From the NCBI RefSeq assembly GCF_000143415.4, contig NW_003314285.1, positions 1,616,966 through 1,680,965 on the forward strand: 64,000 nucleotides of DNA, read 5' to 3'. The position numbers and the translations under genes are program-made. Of this stretch, positions 1 through 13,007 are shown piece after piece. The notes under the pieces were generated by a model, which was not told where the DNA came from, ran no database searches, and was given only the letters and a program-made list of their open reading frames with translations. Position 1 is the stretch's first letter. Every line of letters begins with the position of its first letter. This DNA is from Selaginella moellendorffii (Eukaryota; Streptophyta; Lycopodiopsida; Selaginellales; Selaginellaceae).

Positions 1-147
1 TACATCTCATCCCAATTCCCTTTGTAACTGCAACATGGGTCTAATAAAGAAGTGTCTAACAAATCATGTTGGTACTATGGCTTCATCATCTCCATGTCCA
101 CCACATTCTTGGCTGTGTGCCAAAGAGCCTATTTGATTGGTAGAATA

Positions 148-1240
148 ATAACTTATTTATATTTTAATTGTGAGTAAGAAAAATAACATATAAATTATAT
201 AAATTTAGAGAGAATTCACTTAAATGCATATTTAATTTCTCTAAATCTAAGTTATACTTAAATTCCTCTTCATTCTCTATTTTGATTTGCAACAGTTTAC
301 TTGATTACTCATTACTAGTGATGACATATTTAAATAAAAAACATTAAACTGTGAATCAACACATACACTAGAAAAAATATGAGAAGAAAAGACTATAGAT
401 TTAAGGATAAATATAAAAAAACAAGAAAGGAGAACAAATAGAAAAAATTAAGAAGATAGAGATAAAAGAATCAAAAGACAAAATTAAGGAGTGATATTAA
501 TTATCCTAGGAAATCTTTAACTTGTTTCTAATGTTATTGAACACATTAATTAAATTGAGCTCAGACATCATCTTCTCACAAACTTGATCCTTTGAATTTA
601 AGAAATAACTGATCACACTCATATTAATTTTAAATAGTAATACAATTTTAAAAGTACGAGCAATTTCATAATCACATCCCACAAAAGATGGATATAGCAA
701 TGCTCCAAGATTTTATCCATCTTAAGCATATATACAAAATAACACCAATAAATTACACCTCTTGACATATCTAATATCTAGTGATATGATAGTAAGAGCA
801 ATGTTTTAGGTGAGGATAATAAAATAAAAGGCAGTCTCAAGCAACATGGAATTTGATCAATGGCATGGTACAGCATATTGGCATAAAAGGATAAGAACTA
901 AGGATAATGTATAGAAAAAATAAAAAACTTAAAAGTTGCTAAATAATATGCAACACTTTAAATTAACCCCTCTCTCTCTCTTATATATATATATAGACTA
1001 TTTAATCACTGTTTATATCCATACAATTTCCCTGAAGAGTGGGAGTGAACATTTTTCTCTACATTAGTCAGATGATTATATTCTTAGGATATGTGCTATT
1101 ATACATATCATTATATTGGAGACAATAAAATTTTGTTTGGTGCATTATTGTTAGTGCAATATTACTTTTAAAATGGATATACTTTTTATATATGATACAA
1201 TTATATTTATATTATAGAGATAAAAATGGCAATATTGATA
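148..1240. repeat. AT-rich direct repeat, copy 1 (partner at 5868-6640)
   Basis: The stretch from about 148 to 800 recurs at 5868-6490 with scattered substitutions and small indels. A second block at about 1068-1240 recurs at 6488-6640, in the same order and orientation. In copy 1 the two blocks are separated by about 270 extra bases that include a short TA run. Both copies lead into a PPR relic on the minus strand, so this is one segmental duplication rather than a dispersed element. No convincing coding frame is seen in it. Confidence 0.8.
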
Positions 1241-1289
1241 TTATTTATTATTCTTCTAAGTTTTTATGAATGTCAAGCATATGTATCTA

Positions 1290-1683
1290 ATAGGTCTATG
1301 GCAACATGGCTGTGACTCTTGCAAGCTCCATGAAAACATGTCCATTCTAAAATATCCAGCTCAAAGTGCATATTAGCAATTAAATCCTCTGCATCAACCA
1401 AATAGCTAGCACGTCCCAAAAGATCAACCATACAACAAAAGTGCCACTGGTTGGGTTTGATGTTAAAGTCAGCTTGCATTGACAAAAACCAATGGTGACC
1501 TGTGTGGGTTTTTCCAACATGGCTACAAGTGAGAAGAGCAGACAAAAAAGACATAGACATGAGTTTCATGGCATCAAAAAGATCAATAGCCTTTTTAGAG
1601 TGACCATTATGGGCATATGCAGACAGCATTGCACTCCACACTAAATCTTTGGGTATGTGCCACGAGTATTGCAATTCAGGCAA
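1290..1683 (-). pseudogene. PPR protein fragment, internally deleted
   Basis: Read on the minus strand this encodes a piece of an S-type PPR protein: a motif with WSAMLSAYAHNG, then a DLFDAMK motif and the usual C-terminal stretch with CCMVDLLGRA. It matches the C-terminal part of the relic at 7496-9192. The first residues correspond to a much earlier repeat of that copy (the region near 8845) joined directly to the last repeats (near 7855). About 1 kb of repeats has therefore been lost, probably by recombination between similar PPR motifs. It has no start region, a small deletion near the MKLMS segment, and is cut at about 1683 by unrelated T/G-rich DNA. Confidence 0.8.
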
Positions 1684-1689
1684 ACTAGT

Positions 1690-4600
1690 GAAGGGGTTAG
1701 AGTTGACTTCAGTTGGTTTAAACCTTAGTAAGTAGTTTGTATGACTTGGCCTGAAAGGGATGTTGACTTTTGGGTTTAAAGCAATTGAGTTGAATAAAGT
1801 CTAGAGTTAGTGTAAAAAAATGGCTATTGTGCTTTTCTAGAAAGGTGACCCTTGTGCCTTTTTTCTATAGCATTATGCTCGATGGTAGGTTGCACTTTTC
1901 ATTTCATTACACTCTATGAGAGTAGTGAGCTCTTACTGATCTTGACATAGTCTTAGTAGTTTTGCACCTTATCTAAGTATGGTGATGTCCAACATAGTTG
2001 TTTGAGATGAGATGTTAATACTTGTACTATAGCTTTGTCTATAATGAGGTTGTGTACCAATATGAGTCCATCTCATGGTCTTCATTTTAGTTTTGACTAA
2101 ATCTTTATTATGCATAGCTAGCATCTTCAAAGCATATTCAGAGTTGTTGGCTAAATGCATTAGTAAGCTTATTGTGGTTGAATTAAATTTGAGTAGTCAT
2201 TTAGTTCGTGCTTGTCCATGAATCTATATCTCGTACTTGAAATACTATATTAATTTTGAACAAGTATATGACTCGATGGTATGAATTTAGTGTTTAGGTA
2301 TTGTGAAAGCAAGTTGAAGAGTGGTTGTTAATTGCTTTGTAACTAGTGATTACTTTTTGACTTTATCGAGTACTGTTGACATTTGCTTCGCTTGATGATG
2401 ATTTAGTAGTGATGGGCTCGCTTTACTAGATGGTATTGCAGAGGATCGTGTCCTTTAACTTACATAGGTTTTCCATGTTAGCATATTGACTCTACCTCTG
2501 TCAATATCATTTAGTTGCATTTAGTCTGTGGTGTTAGATTTCATTGAGTTTTGAATGTGGTGAATCACTCCTTGATGATATGTTATCTATAATTGAGTAT
2601 TGTTGAAGAATTAACCTCAAATACTAAGTATAGTATCTTTGATTTTGGTTAGCCTAGTTGCTAGGAAGCTTTGAGTGGTGATTCACATTTGCTTTCTATT
2701 AGCTTTGTTATGGTGTTGATGGCATTGAAGTGATGCCTTATCATTGATATTATTGATGTTAATATTTAAGTGAGATGAGATGTCTCTCTGTACGATTAAT
2801 ATTAAATTTTATTAGTCTTGATGTAGATAGTGTTGATGATTTTTGCTATAGCTTTGTGTTATTGGCATTTGTGCATTTGTTAGTTAGCAACTGTATTGAT
2901 GTTCAAACAAACTAAATGGCAAGTTTGAGTTAATTGTGTTCTAAACAAGATTGTTTAGTAAGGGTTGAGCTTTGAGCTTTTCCTTGAAAGGTGATTTAAT
3001 CGTGGACAACACTAACTTTACAAGCTAAAAAGTTACTAATTGATATTACAATGTTTAAATCTTTATTAGATTTGAGTTGGATCATTAATGATTCTTTTTA
3101 TACTTGTTATGAAGTGAGTGACATCTTATTATAAATAGATTCATGGAGGATTGGTTTGGTAGTCACTTGTTAAGTATAGCTTTGTTATGTTTAACTTTTG
3201 GATTGATGCAGAAATGCTCTTCATTAACATTGCATTATAAAGTTTAGCTTATGAATGTTTTAAGGAGGATATTATGGGTTGTACCTTGATTTCTTCTTTA
3301 ACATTAAATGCAAGACTTGTGATCATTGTTAGGCAAAACTTAGTTATAGGCTTCTTTGAGCTTTTAGTTTCTTGAGTTTTCATACTTGTGATCCATTTGT
3401 TAGAAGTTATTGGGAAAGGCATTTTAGCTCATTAGTTTTGATATTGAAGTTAATATTTACATCTAGCAATCATTGGTGATGATTGACTATCATCTAAGAT
3501 AATTAATTATCCTTGTTAAAGATTTTGCCAGATTATTATTGGTGTTGAATGATTTGCCATTCTTCATGATGGTAGAGTGTTTCTTCAACAATGATTATAC
3601 ATCTTTCTATTGATGGGATGAATAATGGTCTTTTATGATGGTTAGTTATTCTTTTTGATAGTTTATAGTTTTTCGCAATACCACATATTCTTTGTGGTTT
3701 GTTTTAGATTGGTCTTTTGGGTTTGAGATATTAGTAGGATGTTATTGACACTTGATTAAGCAATTTGAGTTTTTTCGTATTGTTGACTAGGATTTATTTA
3801 GATTAGCTAGTGCAATTGTTAGCCTAAATGAGTGTTTGTTGGTCTTGCTGCATTCATTCTATTCTATTAATTGTTGCTTGAGTTAGCTCTAATAGATTAG
3901 GATGTTATTTCCTTCAGGTGATACATTTATGAGCATTTTGCTTGTCAGTTGATGATACTTTGTGATCTTTTAGTTGTATTTTGTAAGTTGTTTAGCATGT
4001 TATCTAAAATCTTTAATAGTTAACTTTTATCATTGAATTTTTTTTATGATACACTTGCTATTAAATTTTATTGGATGGTTAATCCTACAATCTTAACCTT
4101 AAAGATCTTGGTGGTTTTTATACCCTCATATTGGTACTTGAAATACTTTTGTGTTCTAATCTAAGATTTATTCATTAATATTTATGTCTCTAAGATATCA
4201 TTGTCTATGACTTTGATATTGTCCATGTATTGATCTTTGAGTTTGGGCCAGTATAGACAGACTGGCTTCGACACTTTGTATCCATGGTGAAATCTTTAGT
4301 CATTAGGTAGCTACTATAAACTGGTCACATCACCCACCTTTCTGTCGATGTTTTTTATTCCGTAAAAGAGCGTGACTTTATAAACAACTTTAACTACTTA
4401 TTTATAATAGTCTATCTAAACCCTACCGACAGGTTTGGTTTCTTTGCTCATGAGGATTGGGGCCTTTAGCTTCTTTCTCTATGTCCCTACAGGTAAGGGC
4501 GTATTACACTTTTGTAAGCTAGGTGACACCTAAAGTAGCAAAGGTGGTTAACTCCATCGGTCATTCCTTATTAGCGACAATTGCAAGGTATTTGAGTTGG

Positions 4601-5860
4601 TAGCATATCCATGTTAAACAAAGAGGTTCCCTTAGCTCATTTAAGTTGGTGCATTTCTCACATAATATGATCACCATGAACTTTTATTAGAGTTGTTTCC
4701 TTGCCAATCGTCTAAACTTGAGTATGCATTGACGAGGACGTCAATTTTCCCTAAGGGGGGAGAGTGTCGTGAATGTGACTTCAAGTATCAAAAATTATTT
4801 GTCTGCTAATCTTTTTAAATATTCTTTTCTTACTACCACAATGGCAGGAAGTCGGTATTGTTGAACCTATTATCAGTCTCCACCTAAGTTAGTTGAGAAA
4901 TTGGTCTTCGCATATGCAGTTGACTAGATAAGCATAAAGACGGAATTCCTAAGTGCTATTAGTCAAACATATTTGACTTGGTTAGAGAAACTCATTCATT
5001 AACTTGTATTTGCTAGTGTTAGGAACCCCCGCGATATTAAACTTTGTTCCTCAATAATAGATTATATGTCTGCCAAACACCTTCGTTATCATGCCCTTTG
5101 TGTTAGTCTCATTCCAGTCCCAAATACTAATTATGGAAAGTGTCTAGATTTGTTCATTTGCCATACATACAAAATGTAGAGATTGTTTTAAACACAATGG
5201 TGTTCGTCCTATATCCAAATTCACAATCAAGGAATATTCTATATTTAGTAAGTTTTGAGCTTATTCTAGAGACTAACTCCTAATACTAAAGGAATCTTGG
5301 GGTGAAAGCCCAAAGTGTGTATTCTCCTTATGGGGGGTTCCAAATATATAGTATGGATAGTGGGTAGGTCGGATATGGTTGACCAACTTGAGGCATAATT
5401 TAGCTCCTATTTATATGCTTATCTTTTTTTTTTGTCTAGCTTGGGTTTAAGCCTAAGTTCTATTCCATGCTAACTAGTGGAGTACTTATATCCTTCTGTT
5501 AGGCCATGGGTATACTGAAATAGCTCTAGACTTCGTTTGGCTCAGTTTTGCATGTTAGTCTTAGCATTAGGATGCTAGATACTTTAGGACTATTCTAAGT
5601 TGCTCTATGCTCCTGTCCTTTCGCTTTTTGGGCTGTATGTTTAAGAGTCACTTTGTGCTCCGATTCCTTCACTTTTTAGCTCTATGCTTAAAAGTTTTGC
5701 ATTGTTTCTTTGTTCAATGGCCCAAGGCTTTAAAACTTGGATTCCGCACCATTGTCCTTTGGATACGTGGCATGTGACACATGGTATATAGTTTTGCTTT
5801 GTGGTTATCCTATAGCAAATCACCATAGGATTAAGGGTGAAAACCACATGCACTACAAAT
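1690..5860. other. T/G-rich unidentified insertion-like stretch, no gene seen
   Basis: About 4.2 kb separates the two copies of the duplicated block. The plus strand is visibly T- and G-rich with few C, unlike the flanks, and stop codons are dense in all frames. Near 4725-4790 a frame reads SIFPKGGECRE, which resembles the acidic/GGE tail seen at the end of some Ty3/gypsy pol genes, but this is weak. It may be an old retroelement body with heavy C-to-T decay. I see no LTR pair, no RT or RNase H motif and no terminal repeat that proves it. Confidence 0.35.
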
Positions 5861-5867
5861 GTGTATA

Positions 5868-6640
5868 TAACTTATTTATGTTTTAATTGTGGGTAAGAAA
5901 AATTACACATATATTACATAAATTTAGAGAGAATTTACTTAAAAGCATATTTAATTTCTCTAAATCTAAATTATACTTAAATTCCTCTTCATTCTCTATT
6001 TTGATTTGCAAATAGTTTACTTGATTACTTATTACTAGTGATTAGATATTTAAATAATAAACTTCAAACTGTGAATCAACACATACACTAGAAAAACTAT
6101 GAGAAGAGAAGGCTCTAGATTTAAGGATAAATATAAAACATCAGGAAAGGAGAACAAGCTGAAAAAAATAAGAAGATAGAGAAAAAATAATCAAAAGAAA
6201 AAATTAAGGAGTTATTAATCATTCTAGGAAATTTTTAACTTGTTTCTAATATTATTGAACTCATTAATTACATTGAGCTTAGACATCATCTTCTCACAAA
6301 CTTGATCCTTTCAATTTAAGAATAACTATATTAATTTCAAATAGTAATACAATTTTACAAATAAGAGCAATTTCATAGTCACATCCCACAAAAGATGGAT
6401 CCAAGCTTGGATCCATCTTAAGCATATACACAAAATAACACTAATAAATTACACCTCATAACATATCTAATATCTAGTGATATAATAGTCAGATGACTAT
6501 ATTCTTAGGATATGCAATTGCACATATATTTATATTGGAGACAATAAAATTTTTTTGGTGCATTAAACCATACTATTTTTAAAATGGATATACTTTTATA
6601 TATAATACAATTATATTTATATTATAGAGATAAAAATGGC
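5868..6640. repeat. AT-rich direct repeat, copy 2
   Basis: Second copy of the block at 148-1240. The two sub-blocks are almost adjacent here, so the 270-bp difference is an insertion in copy 1 or a deletion in copy 2. Past 6640 this copy continues into the B-lectin-like relic and then the longer PPR relic, whereas copy 1 passes directly from the repeat to its shortened PPR relic. Confidence 0.8.
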
Positions 6641-6741
6641 TTATATGATTTTAAGAAATAATAGAGAAAATAAAAATATAAGTTTTTCTAAAATAACATA
6701 AATTTTACACTTACATTAAGCTTAAAAATTGTAAGGTTTGA

Positions 6742-7215
6742 AGAAATTTTGAGCAAGCTCCAAAATTTATTTTCAGTACCTGTTTTATAAAAAGGAAAAA
6801 CAAAGTTTGTTATTGCATATTATGTGATGGAATTCTTGACATTACGGTTCAAATTAAAGATTTACATATATCTAAAAACGAAAGTATATCTTTATTAGAA
6901 AGAAAATTTATTATAATTATAATTGATTTAGAAATCAATTCTATAAGTAATCCTTCAACACTTTATACAGATCAATTTTTAATTTCTTCAAATGGTAAAG
7001 TTGTTTTTATTCTTGAATCACATTGCAACCTTGTTTTGTAGTTTGAAAGAAATAAAATTTGGGAATCATGTACTACACAATATGGTTATAATTGTATGTT
7101 GCAATTTCAAAAAAATGGTAATCTTATTTTAAATCTAATAAAGAAAACAGTATGGGAAATTCATCAATTTTGTAAATTCCTTAGTTGCACTATATTTTTT
7201 ACTATTCAAGACTAA
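6742..7215 (+). pseudogene. B-lectin (bulb-type mannose lectin) domain relic
   Basis: A plus-strand frame stays open from 6742 to 7215 except for one TAG at 7039. It contains two B-lectin-like strands: ISSNGKVVFILESHCNLVL just before the stop, and LQFQKNGNLILNL after it. The family hallmark is Q-x-D-x-N-x-V-x-Y; here the first copy reads ESHCNLVL followed by the stop where the Tyr is expected, and the second has N-L-I-L spacing. TVWE-type tryptophan segments separate the repeats, as in the family. There is no ATG and the codons are almost all A/T-ending. I regard it as a dead lectin exon; its function is not inferable. Confidence 0.55.
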
Positions 7216-7495
7216 GTTCGAGACCGAGTCTAAAATGGAGTTCAGGACCGAGTCCAAGATCAATGATTGTAATGTAGTTATATACTCTGAAAAACATTCT
7301 AACAACGTTTGCTGGGCATGAGGTAGTGATAAGTTATGTTCTCATTGACATGTCTAAAATAAATTATCATACAACATCTCTTTAAAGCAAAAGAGTTTCT
7401 AAAACTCCACGTTTTGACCAATTAAATTTGCAAGCAAAGGATAAGCTTGAGGAGCTTCACCCCCAGGACAAAGGTCGAACACATTCTTTGCTGCA

Positions 7496-9192
7496 TTAGT
7501 TCCAAATGTAACATGGCTGTGACTCTTGCAAGCTCCAAGAAAACACGTCCACTCTAAATATCCGGCTCATATTAGCAATTAAATCCTCTGCATTAACCAA
7601 ATAGCTAGCACGTCCCAAAAGATCAACAATACAACAAAAGTGCTGCTGGTTGGGTCTGACATTAAAGTCAGCTTGCATCGACAAAAACCAGTAGTGACCT
7701 GTGTGGGTTTTTCCAACATGGCTACAAGCGAGAAGAGCAGATAAAAAACATATGTCATTGGGTATAGACATGAGTTTCATGGCATCAAAAAGATCAATAG
7801 CCTCTTTAGAGTGACCATTATGGGCATATGCAGACAACATTGCACTCCACACTAAATCTTGCTCTGGGGCTCTCTCAAATAGCAACTTACAGTATAAAAG
7901 GTGCCCGTTTTGGGCATGTGCTGAAAGAAAGGCGCTCCATGCAACAAAGTCCTTCTTTGGCATTTGGTAGAACACACTAGTAGCCTCCTGAATAAAGCCA
8001 TTTTGTGAAAAACCAGAGAGAAGAGCAGTCCAGGAAAATAGGTCCCTTTGTGGCATTCTATCAAACATGAATTTGGCAAGCTCTAGATTCCGGTTTTGGG
8101 CATATCCAGAAAGCATAGTGTTACAAGAAATAAGATCCTCCTCCGGCATCGTCTCAAACATATCCTTCGGTTTTTCCATAAGGCCATAGTGTGTGTATGC
8201 AGCCAAAACAATATTCCAAGTATAAAAGCTATGCTGAGGCATGTTATTATACAATGAATTTACGGAATCAAGATCACGGCTTGCAATAGCCGTTGAAAGC
8301 ATTGCATTCCAAGAGACAAAGTTACGCTCTGGCATCTTCTCAAACATTCTCTTTGTTTTCTCATAAGAGTCGTTTTGAGAAGAGGCTGTCAGCCGGGCAT
8401 TGAAGGCAACCAAATCCCATACGGGCATGGCCTTAAAAGTCAGCTCAGCCTTTTCAAAATGCCGGTCAATTGAATATGCGGTCAGCACCGAAGTCCAAGA
8501 AACTAGATTCCACAGTGGCATTTGATTGAACACAATTTGCAGGCCAGTAATGTGTCGAGCTTGTGCCAAAGCCGAAAGCAAAGCATTCCAAGTCACCAAA
8601 TTTTTTTCCGGCATCTGATTAAACAGGTGGTATGCGTTTTCAAGATGCCCGTTTTCGGCATATGCCGTAAGCATGGCACATTCCATGTGACAAGATTAAC
8701 TTGCGGCATTTGGTCAAAGAGTATCTCAGCGCTGCTTAAGTGTCCGTGTTGAGCAAGCCCACTTATCATGGTGTTCCATGCTACTATGTCTTTAAAAGGC
8801 ATACTTTCAAACAGCCGTTTTGCTTCAACAAGATGCCCTTTTTGGGCATGTGCCACGAGTATTGCAGTCCAGGCAATGAGGCTCTGTTCCGGCATTAGAT
8901 CAAAAAAGAAAACCCTTGCTTGGGTCAGGCAAGAGTTTTTCGTATACGCCAGGAGCATTGCATCCCACGAGAAGGGATCCCTCTTGTCCATCGCATAGAA
9001 GACACTCTCGGCATCTTGCACTCCACCACACCTGCCAAACATCTCAATGAGCTTGTTGGAGATAAACACAGTGCCGGCACAGTCAAGACGAGCTCGAATC
9101 TGCCGAGCAAAAGAAAGTGTCTTGCAAGAATCGATAAGCCTGAGGCAATCATCCATGCAAAAAGGAGGTCTTGGACTTGAGTGATCATGCAA
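7496..9192 (-). pseudogene. PPR protein gene with a frameshift
   Basis: The gene starts at 9192 and reads about 170 residues of PPR protein: an N-terminal SCKTLSFARQIRARL segment, then 31-residue S-type motifs of the form FDxMPxxDxVxWNxMIxxxAQxGH. Near 8679 the frame breaks inside the motif VTWN/AMLTAYAENGH, consistent with two extra bases or one missing base, and the next frame continues for about ten more repeats to 7496. The last part has CCIVDLLGRA and then loses homology (RIFRVDVFSW), so a second disruption near 7560 is likely. PPR proteins bind organellar RNA; this copy is probably dead unless the frameshift is a sequencing error. It is divergent from the GH127 gene, about 245 bp away. 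Confidence 0.8.
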
Positions 9193-9436
9193 TTTCTTGA
9201 GAAGCTTTCTAAAGAAGCAAAGTTTAAGATTGCATCAAGAGTGGAGATGGTTTGTGATGGTAGCTTTCCTTGCATTCCAAGGAATGGAGGATGATTGCGC
9301 TAGAGGATAATGCAGCATCATCGAAACCAGACAAGGGGTTTCTCTCCTTATTTTTCTCTTTAGAGTCTTTATGTTCTTAAGCTTGATCTTTCCATGATCT
9401 TCTTGTTTCTTTTCCAGGAAGTCTAGAAGGCGAACG

Positions 9437-12400
9437 ATGATCCCTTTCTCGCTCCTGGTACTCACTTTGCTGCCGCTCCTCTGCCCGCTTGGCCATGGAA
9501 AGATGTGCACCAACACTGGGGTTTCACACACCTTGCGGGCTCAGCTCCTCGCCGCATTCGATTCCGGCCTGGAGCTCACGTCGACCGCCAGCAGCTGGAA
9601 CACCACCACCGCCACAGGTTCGCTAGAATTTTCCAGGAGGAGAGTCCTCCAGCAGCAGCAAAACAATTCCTTTCTTGGGGCTGTTTCACTGCACGACGTG
9701 AGGCTTTTGCCGGACTCGTGGCAGGCAATTGCGCAGCAAACCAATCTCGACTACTTGCTCATGCTCGATGTGGACAACTTGGTGTATAGTTTTAGAACCA
9801 CTGCTGGGTTGAACGCCTCGGGATCAGCCTATGGAGGATGGGAGCTTCCGACCTCAGAGCTCCGGGGTCATTTCGTGGGTATGTGTGAGACGATTCTTTC
9901 CTCGGTGATCTTAAGTTTCCACCTGCAGGGCATTATCTCAGTGCGAGTGCAATGACTTGGGCCTCCACTCACAACCTCACCATCTACGAAAACATGAACG
10001 CTGTCGTAGCAGCTTTGGCCGAGTGCCAGGCAAAGATTGGAACTGGATACTTGTCTGCTTTTCCAACCAGCTTGTTTGATCGTTTCGAAGCTCTGGAGTC
10101 TGTTTGGGCACCATACTACACAATTCACAAGGTATAGAGCTTTCTTGTTTTTTTTTTTTTTTCTTTTCTTGAACGTCCAACGTAGTCCTGTTTTTTTGTT
10201 CCCTTGAAAGATTATGGCAGGACTTTTGGATCAGTATACGTATGCCGCGAACAGTCTTGCATTCGAGATGCTGTTAGGCATGACTGATTACTTTGGGAGC
10301 CGCGTTGAGATGGTCATTGAGAAGTATAGCATCGAGAGACACTGGCAATCACTAAACGAGGAGACTGGCGGGATGAACGATGTCTTGTATCGTATCTATC
10401 AAATTACGGTAAGCTCTTCACAGCTTGGCTTGGTTGATCCTGACGAAAAAACCATTCTCAGGGAGATGCGAAACACTTAAAGTTGGCACACTTGTTTGAT
10501 AAACCATGTTTCCTAGGATTGTTGGCTGTTCGGGTAATTCTTCTGTTTTCTTCTCTTTTATTTCTTGCATTTTTCTTGCCTTCTTTTTTTTCTGGTAATT
10601 TTTCCAGGCTGATAGCATATCGGGCTTTCATGCCAACACTCACATACCCATCGTGATTGGTGCCCAATTGCGGTACGAAGTTGTGGGTGATAAGCTTTAT
10701 AAGGTCCAGCTTTTAATCCAGTTGTAAGCATGAGAGTTAGCGAGTTTTTTTTCAGGATTTAAGCGAATATTTCATGAAAATCGTGAGCTCCTCCCATACA
10801 TATGCTACGGGGGGGACGTCTTCCGGCGAATTCTGGTAAGGATTTATCAAGTAAGCTCAATCTGAGATCTGGGCCTGTTTATAATTCAGGTCCAATCCAA
10901 ATAGACTTGGAGACACTCTGGGAACCGAAAACGAAGAATCTTGTACAACTTACAACATGCTCAAGGTTTCCATTAGGAAGTCTTTTCTCTTTTTTACTTT
11001 TATCCTCACATGCTGTTTGCTGCTTTAGGTGGCACGAAATCTCTTCCGCTGGACAAAGCAAATGCATTATGCTGATTTCTACGAGAGAGCGTTAATCAAC
11101 GGGGTTCTCACAATTCAACGAGGAAAAGAGCCTGGAGTTATGATCTACATGCTTCCTCTCGCCCCTGGAAGCTCCAAAGCGAAGTCCTATCATGGTTGGG
11201 GAACACCATTCACGTCTTTCTGGTGCTGCTATGGAACCGGTATGTTCTTCTCTTCTCCTTCTTATGTCCAAAACTTGCACATTTTTGTAGCAATCGAGTC
11301 TTTTTCCAAGCTTGGAGACTCCATTTACTTCACAAATGAAGTACAAGACACTCCACAGCTATACGTGATCCAATATTTGTCGTCTAAAGTTTTGTGGACT
11401 GCTGCTGGTCTCAGCTTAGATCAACGGGTTTATCATATGACCTCGACTGATCCTGTGATGACGGTCACATTCAATTTCACACAGGTGAGGCTAAAATTTT
11501 CTCCTCTGCCCGGTTTTGTTGAAGTGAAACTTGCAGAAGCTTGTGCTTGGAAAAACTAGCGAAGCAAAGTTGTCCGTTCGGGTGCCTTACTGGGCTCAAT
11601 CCTCCAGGTGCCTTCTCAACGGACTTGAGCTTCAAAACTTAACACCAGGTACGGGTTCTTTCGTTTCCTGGCATATAGCATGGATTGGATTCTCTAAAGC
11701 TCGATTCTCACAGGAACGTTCTTCGATGTGTCACGAGAATGGAAGACCGGAGATAAATTATCCTTTACCTTCTCGGCCATGCTAAGGCTCGAAAAGATCC
11801 AAGGTAACGAATGGAAGCTCTCGATATAAGTTTTACACTCGCTTTTGAAAATGATCTAGATGAGCGCTCAAAGTACTCATCGCTCTACGCGATATACTAC
11901 GGTCCTTACCTCCTGGCTGGGATGAGCGATGGCAATTATAAACTTGGATCCGTCAACGTATCGACTCCTTCGAGATGGATAAAACCGGTGCGTGACAGTA
12001 ATCTGTTTAGCTTCACGCAACTCCAACAAGGAAAGCTCCAGTATCTAGCAGCAAGCAGCGATGGAGCTTTGTCCATGATCAGCAAGCCTCAACACGGCTC
12101 CGAAGAAGCTTCTCTGGCAACTTTCAGACTTAAGTTACTACCATCTCTGAAGACGATAGAGAAGATTCAAGTCAAGGATGTTACAAGCTTGCTGCTCGAT
12201 CGGGAGGTATCTCTCGAGCTCTTGAATCGGCCGGGGAGGTTTGTCACTTATTTTGGGATTGAAGATGGTGTCAGGCTTACTAACGGCAAGAGCTCGGGTT
12301 TCCCCTCGAGTTCTTCGGTGTTTAAGCTACGTTCGGCGCTCTCTGGTCATCCGGGAGAAATTTCTTTCGAGGCCAGCGGCATCCAAGGTTGCTTCTTGGT

Positions 12401-12596
12401 TGCTCAAGGAAGGGATATCACTCTTGAGTGCGAAAGATTCAACAAGATGGCAGCCAGTTTCGGTGTGACCACGGGAAGAGCTTCGTATCATCCCATGAGT
12501 TTTGAGGCTTATGGTGGCAACGACACTTACCTGATGTTTCCACTCTCTTCCTACAGTGATGAAAAATACGCTGTGTACTTCGAAGTAACACCTTAA
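9437..12596 (+). CDS. GH127-family (DUF1680) beta-L-arabinofuranosidase-like protein, 12 exons
   Basis: Exons: 9437-9878, 9929-10131, 10211-10408, 10462-10533, 10608-10703, 10756-10835, 10890-10965, 11029-11239, 11291-11484, 11537-11648, 11714-11803, 11860-12596. All introns are GT..AG, and the sum is 2511 nt, an exact frame of 836 residues. A hydrophobic signal peptide (IPFSLLVLTLLPLLCPLG) suggests secretion to the wall. Landmarks of the plant DUF1680 family follow in order: LMLDVDNLVYSFR, YGGWE, SELRGHF, GFHANTHIPI, SSHTYATGGTSSGEFW, ENEESC, FWCCYGTG, VRVPYWA, YGPYLLAG, then an AbfB-like C-terminal domain of about 160 residues. In bacterial GH127 a cysteine nucleophile and a zinc site use E-x-C plus a Cys-Cys pair; ESC and WCC fit these, and the Glu of GEFW probably corresponds to the acid/base residue (inference). 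The likely substrate is arabinofuranosyl residues on wall glycoproteins. It looks intact. Confidence 0.92.
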
Positions 12597-12810
12597 AAGA
12601 GTGACTTGGTAATAATCATTAACTATAAAATTAATGGATGTGAAAATAGAAGGATCTTTCAGCTTAAATGCACAATCTTAACTAAATTATGGCTAACCTC
12701 CAATATTGCAAGGAAAAATACCTTTAGCTTGAACGAGGCAGTAATAAAAAATGTACTAACTTTTTAAGCAACGTTTAGGGTCTAGACAGCAATGGACCCT
12801 CGCATTACAT

Positions 12811-12881
12811 CATCGTACGATACGATGGAATGCTCTGCCCGTGAGCTACTGCCTGCATTTCATTGTGTCACAATGAAATGC
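12811..12881. repeat. Two short perfect inverted repeats
   Basis: The arms GCATTTCATTGTG (12855-12867) and CACAATGAAATGC (12869-12881) are exact complements with one base between. Just upstream, CATCGTA (12811-12817) and TACGATG (12821-12827) form a smaller palindrome. They lie about 215-285 bp past the GH127 stop codon. They could be a 3' end structure or the core of a foldback element; nothing shows which. The remaining intergenic bases up to 13007 show nothing recognisable. Confidence 0.7.
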
Positions 12882-13007
12882 GATTCGTGCTACCGTATTA
12901 TTTCGAGTTCTTGCTCATGTGCGTGGTTTTGAAAGAAATTATCTCTCTCTTTTTTTTGTTTTGCCGATTAAAAAAAACTTGACTTTCTCTTTTTTCTTGT
13001 TGCTCAG

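Noticed and set aside
1690-5860. Organelle DNA insertion
   Set aside because: No plastid or mitochondrial gene, rRNA or tRNA could be recognised in it.
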